A stretch of DNA of 64,000 bases from Syntrophales bacterium. Lineage in GTDB: Bacteria; Desulfobacterota; Syntrophia; Syntrophales; PHBD01. A program made the translations under genes and the position numbers. Below are positions 26,101-33,104 of the stretch, piece after piece. The stretch's first letter is position 1. Each line of letters begins with the position of its first letter. Below the pieces are notes generated by a model that was not told the origin of the DNA, ran no database searches, and was given only the letters and a program-made list of their open reading frames with translations. The stretch lies in NCBI GenBank assembly GCA_035363115.1, contig DAOSEM010000001.1:248001-312000 (forward strand). The letters are read 5' to 3'.

Positions 26101-26454
26101 GCTCGACATGGCGAGCTGCAGCTTGTTCTGCACTTGGGCCCAGGCGAGATCCGGATCGGTCCCCGCCTCGAAGGTCAACTCCAGGCGGGAGGATCCCGAG
26201 GAATCGCTGGTGGCGGACATGTAGAGCAGCTTCTCGAAGCCCGTCATCTTCTGCTCGATGATCTGGGTGACGCTGTTCTCCACGGTCTCCGCCGAGGCCC
26301 CGGGGTAGTAGGCGCTGATGGCGATGGAGGGCGGCGCGATGAGGGGATACTGGGAGATGGGCAGGTTGTAGATCGCAAGCCCCCCCGCCGCCATGATGAT
26401 GATGGCGATGACCCACGCGAAGACCGGACGGTCCAGGAAGAATTTCGACAGCAT
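23197..26454 (-). CDS. RND multidrug efflux pump, inner-membrane subunit (AcrB/MexB, HAE1 family)
   Basis: A 1085-residue proton-driven pump. The start MLSKFFLDRPVFAWVIAI and early IAPPSIAISAYYPGAS are diagnostic of HAE1. The proton-relay DD occurs in LLVDDAIVVVENVERI (TM4) and the lysine in TTKNAILIVQFA (TM10). Twelve membrane helices and two large periplasmic loops are expected. The C-terminus carries an extra charged tail of about 40 residues. It sits six bases after the fusion-protein gene and one base before the OprM-type gene, forming a complete tripartite operon. Confidence 0.95.
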   Translation of the reverse strand: MLSKFFLDRPVFAWVIAIIIMAAGGLAIYNLPISQYPLIAPPSIAISAYYPGASAETVENSVTQIIEQKMTGFEKLLYMSATSDSSGSSRLELTFEAGTDPDLAWAQVQNKLQLAMSSLPDVVKNQGVQVSKSTRNYLMVIGLISEDGSMDGNDLRDFAVSNLEKVLARVPGVGEVQIFGSGYAMRVWVDPNKLRDYSLTMADVLAALKAYNVEVSAGQFGGAPAVKGQRLNASIVVQNMLKTPEEFAAIPIRINPDGSTVRIRDVGWTELGTEAYDISGAFNGKPSAGIAIRQAAGANALDTANAVREKMAEMSRFFPAGITIVYPHDTTPFIRVAINEVVKTLFEAIFLVFLVMLLFLGNMRATLIPTIAVPVVILGTFAVLGLFGFSINMLTMFAMVLAIGLLVDDAIVVVENVERIMSEEGLSPREATAKSMEQITSALIGIGLVLSAVFGPMAFFPGSTGIIYRQFSVTIISSMLLSVVVALILTPVLCASLLKPVAAGHEPAENAIRFLRPFFLRFDRWFFRTRELYTKLVSRSLSRKRRYLAIFMVIVVVMGLLYLRMPTGYLPDEDQGILLAQVIMPTGSTLEQTEQVTRKIERYFQEHEKEAVASTMGIRGIGFSGRSQNNGMVFIKLKDWELRNRSDLKAKAVAGRAMGSLSGIRNAMVFIFAPPAVSELGMARGVDFQLLDRGGLGHAALIDAQNQLLGLAAEDSRLTSVRPNSIPDVPEYRVDVDWGKAGAMGAPISSIHSMISATFGGAYANDFIQGGRVKRVYVQADAPHRMLPGDLEKLYVRNTRGEMVPFSSFATGRWTSGPPQLSRFNGFPSINIWGEPKQGISSGEAMQAMEEAVAKLPKGIGYDWTGLSYQERMSSSQAPLLYAFSIFVIFLCLAALYESWTIPISILLVLPLGVIGGVIASSMRGMTNDVYFQIGLLTTLGLTTKNAILIVQFAKGGLEKGMGLIEATLEGAKLRFRPIVMTSLAFGFGVLPLAISTGAGAGAQNAIGTGVLGGMVTATVLVVIFSPLFYVLVERVFGKRGRVEKAGPGGGSGFFPALKEKLFGKRSTGETKTVKPEDPSPAEDR

Positions 26455-26460
26455 CGCCGG

Positions 26461-27675
26461 TCACCGCCCGCTCTTGTCCGCCGTCGGTGCGGCTGCGTCT
26501 TTTGCCTTCCCGGCGTTGTTTTCGTCCTCGGCGACGAAGGGGACCGTCTTCACGGTGGCGCCGGGCCGTGCCTTCTGCATGCCCTCGACGACGACCTTCT
26601 CGCCCGCCGCCAGGCCGGAGGCGACAAGCCACTGGTCGCCGATGGCGCGGTCCGTCGTGATCATCCGCTGCTGGACTTTCCCTTCCTTATCCACGACCAG
26701 GACGAGCGGGTTTCCCTTGGGATCCCGTGACACTCCCTGCTGGGGGACGAGGATGGCCTGCCTGCGTACGCCTTCCTGCACCACCGCCCGGACGTACATG
26801 CCCGGCAGGAGGATCCCCTTCGGATTGGGAAAGACCGCCCGCAGGACGACCGAGCCGGTCGTCGGATCGACCGTGACGTCCCGGAACTGGAGGGTTCCCT
26901 CCAGGGGATAGGGCCTGCCGTCATCCAGGATGAGCCGCACCTTTCTCTGTCCGGCCCCGTTCGGGTCCAGGCGGCCCTCCTCGGTGCTCCGCCGCAGCCG
27001 CAGGAGTTCGGCTGTCGACTGGGGCACATCCACGTACATGGGATCCAGCCGCTGAATGGTGGCCAGGGCCGCCGGCTGCTGGGCCGAGACGAGGGCGCCC
27101 TCGGTGACGCTGGATCGTCCGATGCGGCCCGAGATGGGTGCCGTGACGGAGGTGTATTTCAGGTTGATCCGGGCGTTTTCGACCGTGGCTTTCCAGTACT
27201 GGACGTCCGCCTCCGCCTGTTTCAGGGCGGCCGAGGCGTCGTCGTAATCCTGCTGGCTGACGGCCTTGTCGGCCAGGAGTTCCTTCACGCGTTCGGCCCG
27301 TAAGCGAATCGCCGGCAGGTTGGCCTCGGATCGGGCCAGGGCGGCCCGGGCGTTGTCGAAGGCGGCCTGATACGTCGCCGGGTCGATCCGGTAGAGAACC
27401 TGTCCCGCCTTGACGTCGGCACCTTCCGTGAACAGCCGCTTCTGGACGATGCCTCCCACCTGGGGCCGCACCTCGGCGATCTGATGGGCGGATGTCCGGC
27501 CGGCCAGTTCCGTCGTGGTGGCCACCACCCGGGGCTGGATCGTCACGACGGCTACCTCGGGCGGTCCGCCCTGCGGAGGCCCTCCCGCCGTCTGCTGCCC
27601 GCATCCGGCGGCGATCAGTACCCCCAGGAAGATTCCCACGACGGCTTTGTATCCGGCTCTTTTGAAAATCTGCAT
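26461..27675 (-). CDS. RND periplasmic membrane-fusion lipoprotein (AcrA/MexA family)
   Basis: A 404-residue lipoprotein linking the RND pump to the outer-membrane duct. The signal peptide ends IAAGC (cysteine near residue 25). Barrel-sandwich halves VRPQVGGIVQKRLFTEGADVK and LKYTSVTAPISGRIGRSSV flank a coiled-coil hairpin (about residues 100-160). The ATG at 27675 fits the signal peptide and has GAGGTG upstream; longer in-frame starts would run into the operator. It is the first gene of the efflux operon, 163 bases downstream of the tetR stop. Confidence 0.93.
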   Translation of the reverse strand: MQIFKRAGYKAVVGIFLGVLIAAGCGQQTAGGPPQGGPPEVAVVTIQPRVVATTTELAGRTSAHQIAEVRPQVGGIVQKRLFTEGADVKAGQVLYRIDPATYQAAFDNARAALARSEANLPAIRLRAERVKELLADKAVSQQDYDDASAALKQAEADVQYWKATVENARINLKYTSVTAPISGRIGRSSVTEGALVSAQQPAALATIQRLDPMYVDVPQSTAELLRLRRSTEEGRLDPNGAGQRKVRLILDDGRPYPLEGTLQFRDVTVDPTTGSVVLRAVFPNPKGILLPGMYVRAVVQEGVRRQAILVPQQGVSRDPKGNPLVLVVDKEGKVQQRMITTDRAIGDQWLVASGLAAGEKVVVEGMQKARPGATVKTVPFVAEDENNAGKAKDAAAPTADKSGR

Positions 27676-27768
27676 GCCACACCTCGATGTCGTTACTCGC
27701 AAATCCCTCACCGCCCGCTTCCGGGCACGGAATGCATTGCTGAAAGACCTTCCGGAGACATATTCACG

Positions 27769-27784
27769 GAATGAATGTTCATTC
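27769..27784. promoter_or_regulatory. Probable TetR operator upstream of the efflux operon
   Basis: GAATGAATGTTCATTC is a perfect 6-bp inverted repeat (GAATGA/TCATTC) around ATGT, about 94 bases before the fusion-protein start. A related palindrome lies at 28441-28458, upstream of tetR, which supports a common regulator. Confidence 0.7.
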
Positions 27785-27837
27785 TTTCCAGCATAAAAAC
27801 CAGGGACAGATCTTCGCACCGCCTGCCCCGGCTTTCG

Positions 27838-28413
27838 TTACCTCTTCAACGCGTCCCAGCATGCCTCCGCGATTCTTTCGGTCAGGTCGTCATCCATTTC
27901 GATGAACCCGTTCAACTGGTCCTGGATCAGGCCGAACAGGGGACCGAAGGCCAAGGAAAAGATCACCAGAACGGGCAGATTCTTCAGGATCTGCTGCTCG
28001 ACCCCCTCCTCGAAAAGGTCCCGGATGGGGTCCTGTTCTTCCGGCTTGTTCAAGAGCCTGTCACGGTGCTGGGCCACACCGTAGGGGGAGTTGTGATACT
28101 GCTCCAGGTACCGGAAATGGAGAGGGTTGGCGATCAGGTACCGGAACAGCGCTTTCCATAAATGAAAAAAACGCTCCCGGGCGGGCCTTTCGGCCGGGTG
28201 ATCCGCCAGGAGGGTAGCCATGAGCTTTGCTTTCAACTCCTCGAAGAGCTGCCGGATCAGGGCTTCTTTCGTCTCGAAATAGCGATAGATTGTCCCCGCT
28301 CCCACTCCCGCCTTTTCGGCGATCATGGCCATGGGCGCCCCGTGGAAGCCGCGCTCGGCGATCAGCTCCAGGGCGGCTTCAAGAATTTCGTCTCGTTTGG
28401 TGGGTGCTTTCAA
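27838..28413 (-). CDS. TetR/AcrR-family transcriptional repressor of the efflux operon
   Basis: A 191-residue regulator. The N-terminal helix-turn-helix (residues 5-50) has ILEAALELIAERGFHGAPM and AGVGAGTIYRYFETKEAL, the standard TetR DNA-binding pattern; the remainder is an all-helical ligand domain with no assignable ligand. The start is TTG at 28413, with AAGGAG about 10 bases upstream. Matching palindromes lie before this gene and before the efflux genes, so it probably represses itself and the pump until a ligand binds. Confidence 0.92.
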   Translation of the reverse strand: MKAPTKRDEILEAALELIAERGFHGAPMAMIAEKAGVGAGTIYRYFETKEALIRQLFEELKAKLMATLLADHPAERPARERFFHLWKALFRYLIANPLHFRYLEQYHNSPYGVAQHRDRLLNKPEEQDPIRDLFEEGVEQQILKNLPVLVIFSLAFGPLFGLIQDQLNGFIEMDDDLTERIAEACWDALKR

Positions 28414-28440
28414 ACGCCGGGTGCTCCTTGCCGGTGGTGC

Positions 28441-28486
28441 GGAATGAACGTTCGCTCCGTTTAAAGGGGCATGGCTATAAAGTCAA
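28441..28486 (-). promoter_or_regulatory. tetR promoter overlapped by a TetR operator
   Basis: On the minus strand TTGACT (28486-28481) and TAAACG (28463-28458) are spaced by 17 bases. The palindrome GGAATGAACGTTCGCTCC (28441-28458), with centre GAACGTTC, touches the -10 element and shares the GAATGA half-site with the operator at 27769-27784. Autorepression is inferred. Confidence 0.6.
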
Positions 28487-28561
28487 GGTTTTTTTGTCAG
28501 GGATTCGAAAAGGACCCTTCCACGCGGAAGATTTTTTGACCTCTCCGGCGACGGGGATTCT

Positions 28562-30781
28562 TTACGGTGCCGCCAGTTTCATGCCCAGGGCCCGGGCCTC
28601 CTTCATCACCTTTTCGTCGGCACGGATCTTCCCGGCCTCCATGGCGCTGCCATAGACCATTCCGACGAGATTCGCCTCCACATAGGCGTAGGCGTCCTGG
28701 AATGCCCGCAGGGCGTTGACGGCTCCGGAATCGAAGGGATCTTCACCCCCGTAGGCCATGGCCACGGCGATCCGCTTTCCCCGGAAGGGGTCCTTCCCGT
28801 AGGCGGGCAGGGCGAAGCAACGGTCCATCCAGAGCTTGGTCTGGGCGGTCATGGTGAACCAGTAGACGGGGCTGGCGATAACCCAGGCATCGGCGGCCAG
28901 GAGCTTTGGGTAGATCGCCTGCATGTCGTCGTCGATGGCGCAGCGCTTTGCGTTCTTCTTCTGGCAGGCCATGCAGCCCTGGCAGGGGGAAATTTTCTGA
29001 CCGTGGAGGTACACCGTCTCCACCTCCGCCCCCTTCGACGCGGCCCCCCGGGCGATCTCGGCGGCGAGGATCGCCGTGTTTCCCTTCTTCCGGGGGCTGC
29101 CCAGAAGCACCAGCACCTTTTTTCCCGTTTCATTCGTCCTCATTGGATATTTCTCCTTGTCCTTCCTTTGTTTTTCCCTGGGTCGCGAATCCCGGCACGT
29201 CCGGATTTCTCCGGGAGGCGGGCCTCCGGTCCCGACGGCCGCCGATCCCTTCCGGACAGGGGAGTCTTCCCCGGACGCCGCCATGCGGCGCAGCTCCCGG
29301 CGCAGGATTTTACCCATGGGATTGCGCGGCAGGCACTCGACGATGGTTACTCGGAGGGGCCGCTTGTGCGGGGAGAGGTGGTCCCGGCAGTGCCGGAGGA
29401 GGCTTTCCTCCGTGGCGGACTCGCCTTCCCGGAGCTCCACGTAGACGACGGCCTCTTCCCCGACGACCGGATCGGGCATGCCCACGGCCACGGCATCCCG
29501 GACGGCCGGATGACCGTGGAGGACCTCCTCGATGTCGCGGGGATAGATGTTGAAGCCCCCGCGGATGATCAGGTCCTTCTTCCGCTCCACGATGTACAGG
29601 TAGCCGTCCCCGTCCATCCGGGCCATGTCTCCCGTGTACAGCCAGCCGTCCCGGAAGGCCCGGGCGGTCTCTTCGGGGAGATTCAGGTAGCCCGCCGCAA
29701 CGTTGGGGCCCCGAACGAGCAGCTCTCCCACCTCTCCAGCGGGGACGTCTTGATCCCGGTCGTCGACGATCCGCACCTTCACGGAGGGAATCGGCTGGCC
29801 GACGGAGTCCGGCTTGACGGGCCGGCCCTGGTAATTGGTGCTGACCGCCGGCGACGCCTCCGAGAGCCCGTAGGCGGGATAGACGGTGCAGCGGAACGTT
29901 TCCTCGAAGCGCCGGAGCGCCGGAAGGGGAAAAGGCGCCGAGCCGGCGAGGCATTTCTTCAGCGAGGAGAGGTCGTATTTTCCCGCAACCGGACTTCCCA
30001 GCATCATCATGAACATGGCCGGAACACCCGGGAAATCGGTCACCCGGTGCCTCTCGATCAGGGCGAAGGCCTCCTCCGCCTGGAAGCGCCGCATCAGGAC
30101 GTGAAGATTCCCGTATTGATAGGCCTTGTTCATGGTGGTGATGCCGAAGGAATGGGAGAGAGGCAGGGCCACCAGCGTGACGTCCGAGGCCTTCGTCCCG
30201 TGGGCCCGGGCGGCGTTGACCGCGTTGGAGTAGAGATTGGCGTGGGTCAGGATCACGCCCTTGGGATTCCAGGTCGTTCCGGCCGTGTAGAGAATAACGG
30301 CGAGGTCCGTCTCCCTGAGGTCCGTCTTGCCGACGTTTTCCGGGACCGCCGCAGTGAGGGACCGGAAGGAGATCGTTCCGGGTGGAGGGGTGTCTCCCGT
30401 GACGAGGAGGTGTTTCAGGGATGTGGCGGATGCGAGGACCGCCCGGTGTGCCTGCAGAATCTCCGGGCCCGTGACGAGGGCCCTGGCTTCGCAGTCGTTC
30501 AGGATATGCCCGAGCTCCACGGCTCCGACCGACGGGATGATCGGGACGATGGCGGCGCCGCATCGCAGGATTCCCTGGTAGCCGACGATGACCTCGGGGC
30601 TGTTGGGGAGAAGCACCGCCACCCGGTCGCCCCTGCCGATGCCGAGCGTCTTCAGGCCGGAGGCCAGGCGGTTGGCATCCCGGAGGATTTCCGTGTTGGT
30701 GAAGGGTTTCCCTTCGAAGATCACAAACGGGTATTCACCAAAGCGGTCGAGGTTGTCGTCGGCCAGCGTGACGAGGTTCAT
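28562..30781 (-). CDS. Acyl-CoA synthetase fused in frame to NADPH-dependent FMN reductase/flavodoxin-like domain
   Basis: One 739-residue frame joins two normally separate proteins. Residues 1 to about 500 are an AMP-forming acyl-CoA ligase with YTAGTTWNPKG, PAYGLSEASPA, GWLYTGD, VERKKDLIIRGGFNIYP and the C-terminal RNPMGKILRRELR. Residues 547-739 are an FMN-dependent reductase with LVLLGSPRKKGNTA, the cysteine set CQGCMACQK and SPVYWFTMTAQ. The 40-odd residues between are arginine-, glycine- and proline-rich and look like translated spacer. A second start (ATG 29143 with its own AAGGAG) lies at the junction, so two separate products remain possible. Confidence 0.85.
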   Translation of the reverse strand: MNLVTLADDNLDRFGEYPFVIFEGKPFTNTEILRDANRLASGLKTLGIGRGDRVAVLLPNSPEVIVGYQGILRCGAAIVPIIPSVGAVELGHILNDCEARALVTGPEILQAHRAVLASATSLKHLLVTGDTPPPGTISFRSLTAAVPENVGKTDLRETDLAVILYTAGTTWNPKGVILTHANLYSNAVNAARAHGTKASDVTLVALPLSHSFGITTMNKAYQYGNLHVLMRRFQAEEAFALIERHRVTDFPGVPAMFMMMLGSPVAGKYDLSSLKKCLAGSAPFPLPALRRFEETFRCTVYPAYGLSEASPAVSTNYQGRPVKPDSVGQPIPSVKVRIVDDRDQDVPAGEVGELLVRGPNVAAGYLNLPEETARAFRDGWLYTGDMARMDGDGYLYIVERKKDLIIRGGFNIYPRDIEEVLHGHPAVRDAVAVGMPDPVVGEEAVVYVELREGESATEESLLRHCRDHLSPHKRPLRVTIVECLPRNPMGKILRRELRRMAASGEDSPVRKGSAAVGTGGPPPGEIRTCRDSRPREKQRKDKEKYPMRTNETGKKVLVLLGSPRKKGNTAILAAEIARGAASKGAEVETVYLHGQKISPCQGCMACQKKNAKRCAIDDDMQAIYPKLLAADAWVIASPVYWFTMTAQTKLWMDRCFALPAYGKDPFRGKRIAVAMAYGGEDPFDSGAVNALRAFQDAYAYVEANLVGMVYGSAMEAGKIRADEKVMKEARALGMKLAAP
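29153..29158 (-). promoter_or_regulatory. Internal ribosome binding site at the fusion junction
   Basis: AAGGAG lies 9 bases before ATG 29143, the first residue of the flavodoxin-like domain (193 residues if started here). It suggests internal initiation or an ancestral separate gene whose upstream stop was lost. Confidence 0.6.
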
Positions 30782-30820
30782 GCCCCTTGAGTCCTCCGGT
30801 CCTTGCAGATCATGCGGCGA

Positions 30821-31846
30821 TCAGGTTTTTTTCAGCCGGTCATAGACCTTGCAGGCGTCCTTGACGCCCAGGGTGCAGGCCGTCCGGGCGTCTTCCAGGG
30901 ATTTCTGCACATCCCCCTTCCGGTAGTAGCAGCTGCCCCGGTTGTAGTAGGCCCAGCCGTTGTTGGGACGAAGCTCGATGGCTTTGGTGAGGGCGGCGAT
31001 GGCCTCGTCGTTCCGCTTGCTGCGGCTGTGGATCCATCCCATCCAGTTCCATGCGTCGGCATTCCGGGGATTCAGCGTCACTGCCCGGTCCAGGTCCACC
31101 AGGGCACGGGCCTCCTCATTCTGTCTTGCCAGGGCCCGTCCCCGCAGGTAATGGGCCTTGTCGTTCGTCGGATCCGCCTTGATGGCGCGGCTGAAGGCTG
31201 CCACGGCCTTATCCAGCCTGTTTTGCTTCAGGTGCAGCAGGCCCTCCTGGATGGGCTCCGCAGCGGCGGGTCGGACGGCGATGAGGGGGGTGTCGCCTGG
31301 GAGGGGGGTATTTCTGGTGACGGGGATGTCGCTTGTGACGGGGGTTTCGCCGGGACGCGCCGCTCCCGGAGTCTCCAGAACGAGGGGCTGCATCCTTCCC
31401 TGGCGGTCCTCGTAGGCGGCCGTCAGGATCTTCCAGGTGCCGCGCTGTTTCGACAGGGTCATCTGGGCCTTGGTGGACCTCGTCGTGCCTTCCACGAGAA
31501 ACGTCATGGAGGCCCGCCCGAACTGCCCGGAGGTGCTGATGCTGACGGGGAACCAGGGCTTCACCTCCCGTACTTCCCCCACCTCCTGGCGGATCTGCGG
31601 ATTCTGCTTCAGGTAGGTCTCGCAGAGCTTGAAGGGATCCGACTCGCGGACAAAGTCATAGGCTGCGGAGATGACCAGGATGATCCCGACGATGAGGAGG
31701 AACGGCAGCGCCCTCCACCCCCCGCCCTTGGGTTTGACCGGCTCGTAGGACGCCGGCGGCTTCGGAGGGGGCGGCGGCGGGGACGGGGAGGAGTGCATGT
31801 CCGGGTAGGACGGTCCCTGTCCTTTTTTTCTCAGGATTTTTTTCAT
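30821..31846 (-). CDS. Membrane-anchored TPR protein with Coa1-like domain
   Basis: A 341-residue protein. A short cytosolic, proline-rich N-terminus (residues 18-32) precedes one transmembrane helix (about 47-65). Residues 70-150 resemble the Coa1/Tim21-like fold (VSISTSGQFGRASMTFLVEG, then WKILTAAYEDRQG). A threonine/proline linker with repeated TPVT-like units leads to about four TPR repeats (residues 195-320), such as KAVAAFSRAIKADPTNDKAHYLRGRAL. The TPR part probably binds a partner outside the membrane. Function is unknown. It lies 39 bases upstream of the ligase-flavodoxin fusion on the same strand. Confidence 0.75.
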   Translation of the reverse strand: MKKILRKKGQGPSYPDMHSSPSPPPPPPKPPASYEPVKPKGGGWRALPFLLIVGIILVISAAYDFVRESDPFKLCETYLKQNPQIRQEVGEVREVKPWFPVSISTSGQFGRASMTFLVEGTTRSTKAQMTLSKQRGTWKILTAAYEDRQGRMQPLVLETPGAARPGETPVTSDIPVTRNTPLPGDTPLIAVRPAAAEPIQEGLLHLKQNRLDKAVAAFSRAIKADPTNDKAHYLRGRALARQNEEARALVDLDRAVTLNPRNADAWNWMGWIHSRSKRNDEAIAALTKAIELRPNNGWAYYNRGSCYYRKGDVQKSLEDARTACTLGVKDACKVYDRLKKT

Positions 31847-31938
31847 GACCGGTGCCTCCTTCCTCTTGACCCGGGGGAATGCGTCCCCCGCGTCCGGAAT
31901 TGCGGGAGCCGCGTCACGCTGCGCCCCCGGGAACGGTT

Positions 31939-32523
31939 TCAGAGGAGAAATTCGGGGCGGACCCGCCCCCGACCGTCAAACAGGATGCCCTCCCGCTCAA
32001 GCAGCGTTCGCTTCAGGTCCGGACCGCCGCCGAATCCGCCCAGGCTGCCGTCGGACCGGACGACCCGGTGGCAGGGGATCGCCAGGGGGAAGGGATTGGA
32101 GGCCATCACGGAGCCGACGGCCCGGGCCGCTCCCGCATGGCCGGCGGCGGCCGCCAGCGAGCCGTAGGTCCTCACCTTTCCCCGGGGAATCCGTCCCGTT
32201 TCCACAAGCACCCGGCGCCGGAAAGGGGCCAGGGATTCCATCTCCATCTCTTCGAAAGGAACGGGGGCGGCCTCTCCGCGGATGAGGCGGCGGAGGCTCT
32301 CTTCCATGTCTCCGTTCGCGTCGCTCTTCCGTGGGCGGGCTCCGGGAAAATCCAGGCCGATCCTGCGAGTCAACTCGCGGCGGGGGGCGGGTAGGTAGAT
32401 GCGGATGACGGGGCCGGCTCCACCAGCCTCCCGGACCACCGCGGTGATGCCCGATTCCGACGGCAGCAGATGGAAGCGGAGATCCCGTGCCGTTTCCCCG
32501 TGATGCTCTCCCTTGTTTTTCAT
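31939..32523 (-). CDS. ogt: Methylated-DNA--protein-cysteine S-methyltransferase
   Basis: A 194-residue suicide repair protein that removes methyl groups from O6-methylguanine. The active site PCHRV has its acceptor cysteine at residue 151. The helix-turn-helix GKVRTYGSLAAAAGH and the GGFGGG loop are intact. The N-terminal domain (1-95) is poorly conserved, as usual. It starts 17 bases after mntP and ends the run pyrR-pyrB-pyrC-recO-uvrC-mntP-ogt, which places two repair genes (uvrC, recO) and this one together. Confidence 0.94.
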   Translation of the reverse strand: MKNKGEHHGETARDLRFHLLPSESGITAVVREAGGAGPVIRIYLPAPRRELTRRIGLDFPGARPRKSDANGDMEESLRRLIRGEAAPVPFEEMEMESLAPFRRRVLVETGRIPRGKVRTYGSLAAAAGHAGAARAVGSVMASNPFPLAIPCHRVVRSDGSLGGFGGGPDLKRTLLEREGILFDGRGRVRPEFLL

Positions 32524-32540
32524 GACCCCTCCCGGTCCGG

Positions 32541-33104
32541 TTATGTCATGTGTTCGATGAGGATCTGGACACCGATGCCGATCAGGATCAGCCCGCCCAG
32601 CAGTTCCACCTTCCGTCCGAAAAGGGACGCCAGCCGTCGTCCGGCCAGCATGCCCGCCATGGTCATGGCGAAGGCGACAACGCCGATGACGGCGCTCGGG
32701 TACAGGATCGGCGTCTTGAGCAGGGCCAAGGTCATGCCCACCGCCAGGGCGTCGATGCTGGTGGCCACCGAGAGCATCAGGAGCGTCCAGCCCCGCGTCG
32801 GGTCTTCCCGGTCCGTGCGATCCCTTCCTTCCCCGGCGAAGGATTCATGGATCATCCGGACTCCCACGAAGAGAAGAAGCCCGAAGGCCACCCAGTGGTC
32901 GTACGCGGAGATGCGCTCGACGACGGTTCTTCCCGCCAGCCAGCCGAGGATCGGCATGAAAAACTGGAAGACCCCGAAGGAGACGGAAAGCCGGAGAACG
33001 GGACCCGGAGAGACGCGTCCCCGGACGGCGCCGATGCCGATGGCCACGGAGAAGGCGTCCATGCCGAGCCCCACGGCAATGATCAGGATGGAAAGAAAGC
33101 TCAT
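32541..33104 (-). CDS. mntP: Putative manganese efflux pump MntP
   Basis: A 187-residue inner-membrane protein with six predicted helices, typical of MntP, which exports Mn(II). Aspartates within helices lie in GLGMDAFSVAIG (near residue 16) and ATSIDALAVGM (near 119), the pair needed for transport in characterised MntP. Its ATG overlaps the uvrC stop by four bases (ATGA). In other species mntP is often controlled by a yybP-ykoY riboswitch; none can be present here because the start lies inside uvrC. Confidence 0.93.
   Translation of the reverse strand: MSFLSILIIAVGLGMDAFSVAIGIGAVRGRVSPGPVLRLSVSFGVFQFFMPILGWLAGRTVVERISAYDHWVAFGLLLFVGVRMIHESFAGEGRDRTDREDPTRGWTLLMLSVATSIDALAVGMTLALLKTPILYPSAVIGVVAFAMTMAGMLAGRRLASLFGRKVELLGGLILIGIGVQILIEHMT

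Noticed and set aside
24103..26730. 875-codon plus-strand frame opposite the AcrB-type pump
   Set aside because: The minus-strand pump is full length with intact motifs. The antisense translation is H/G/D-rich without domains.
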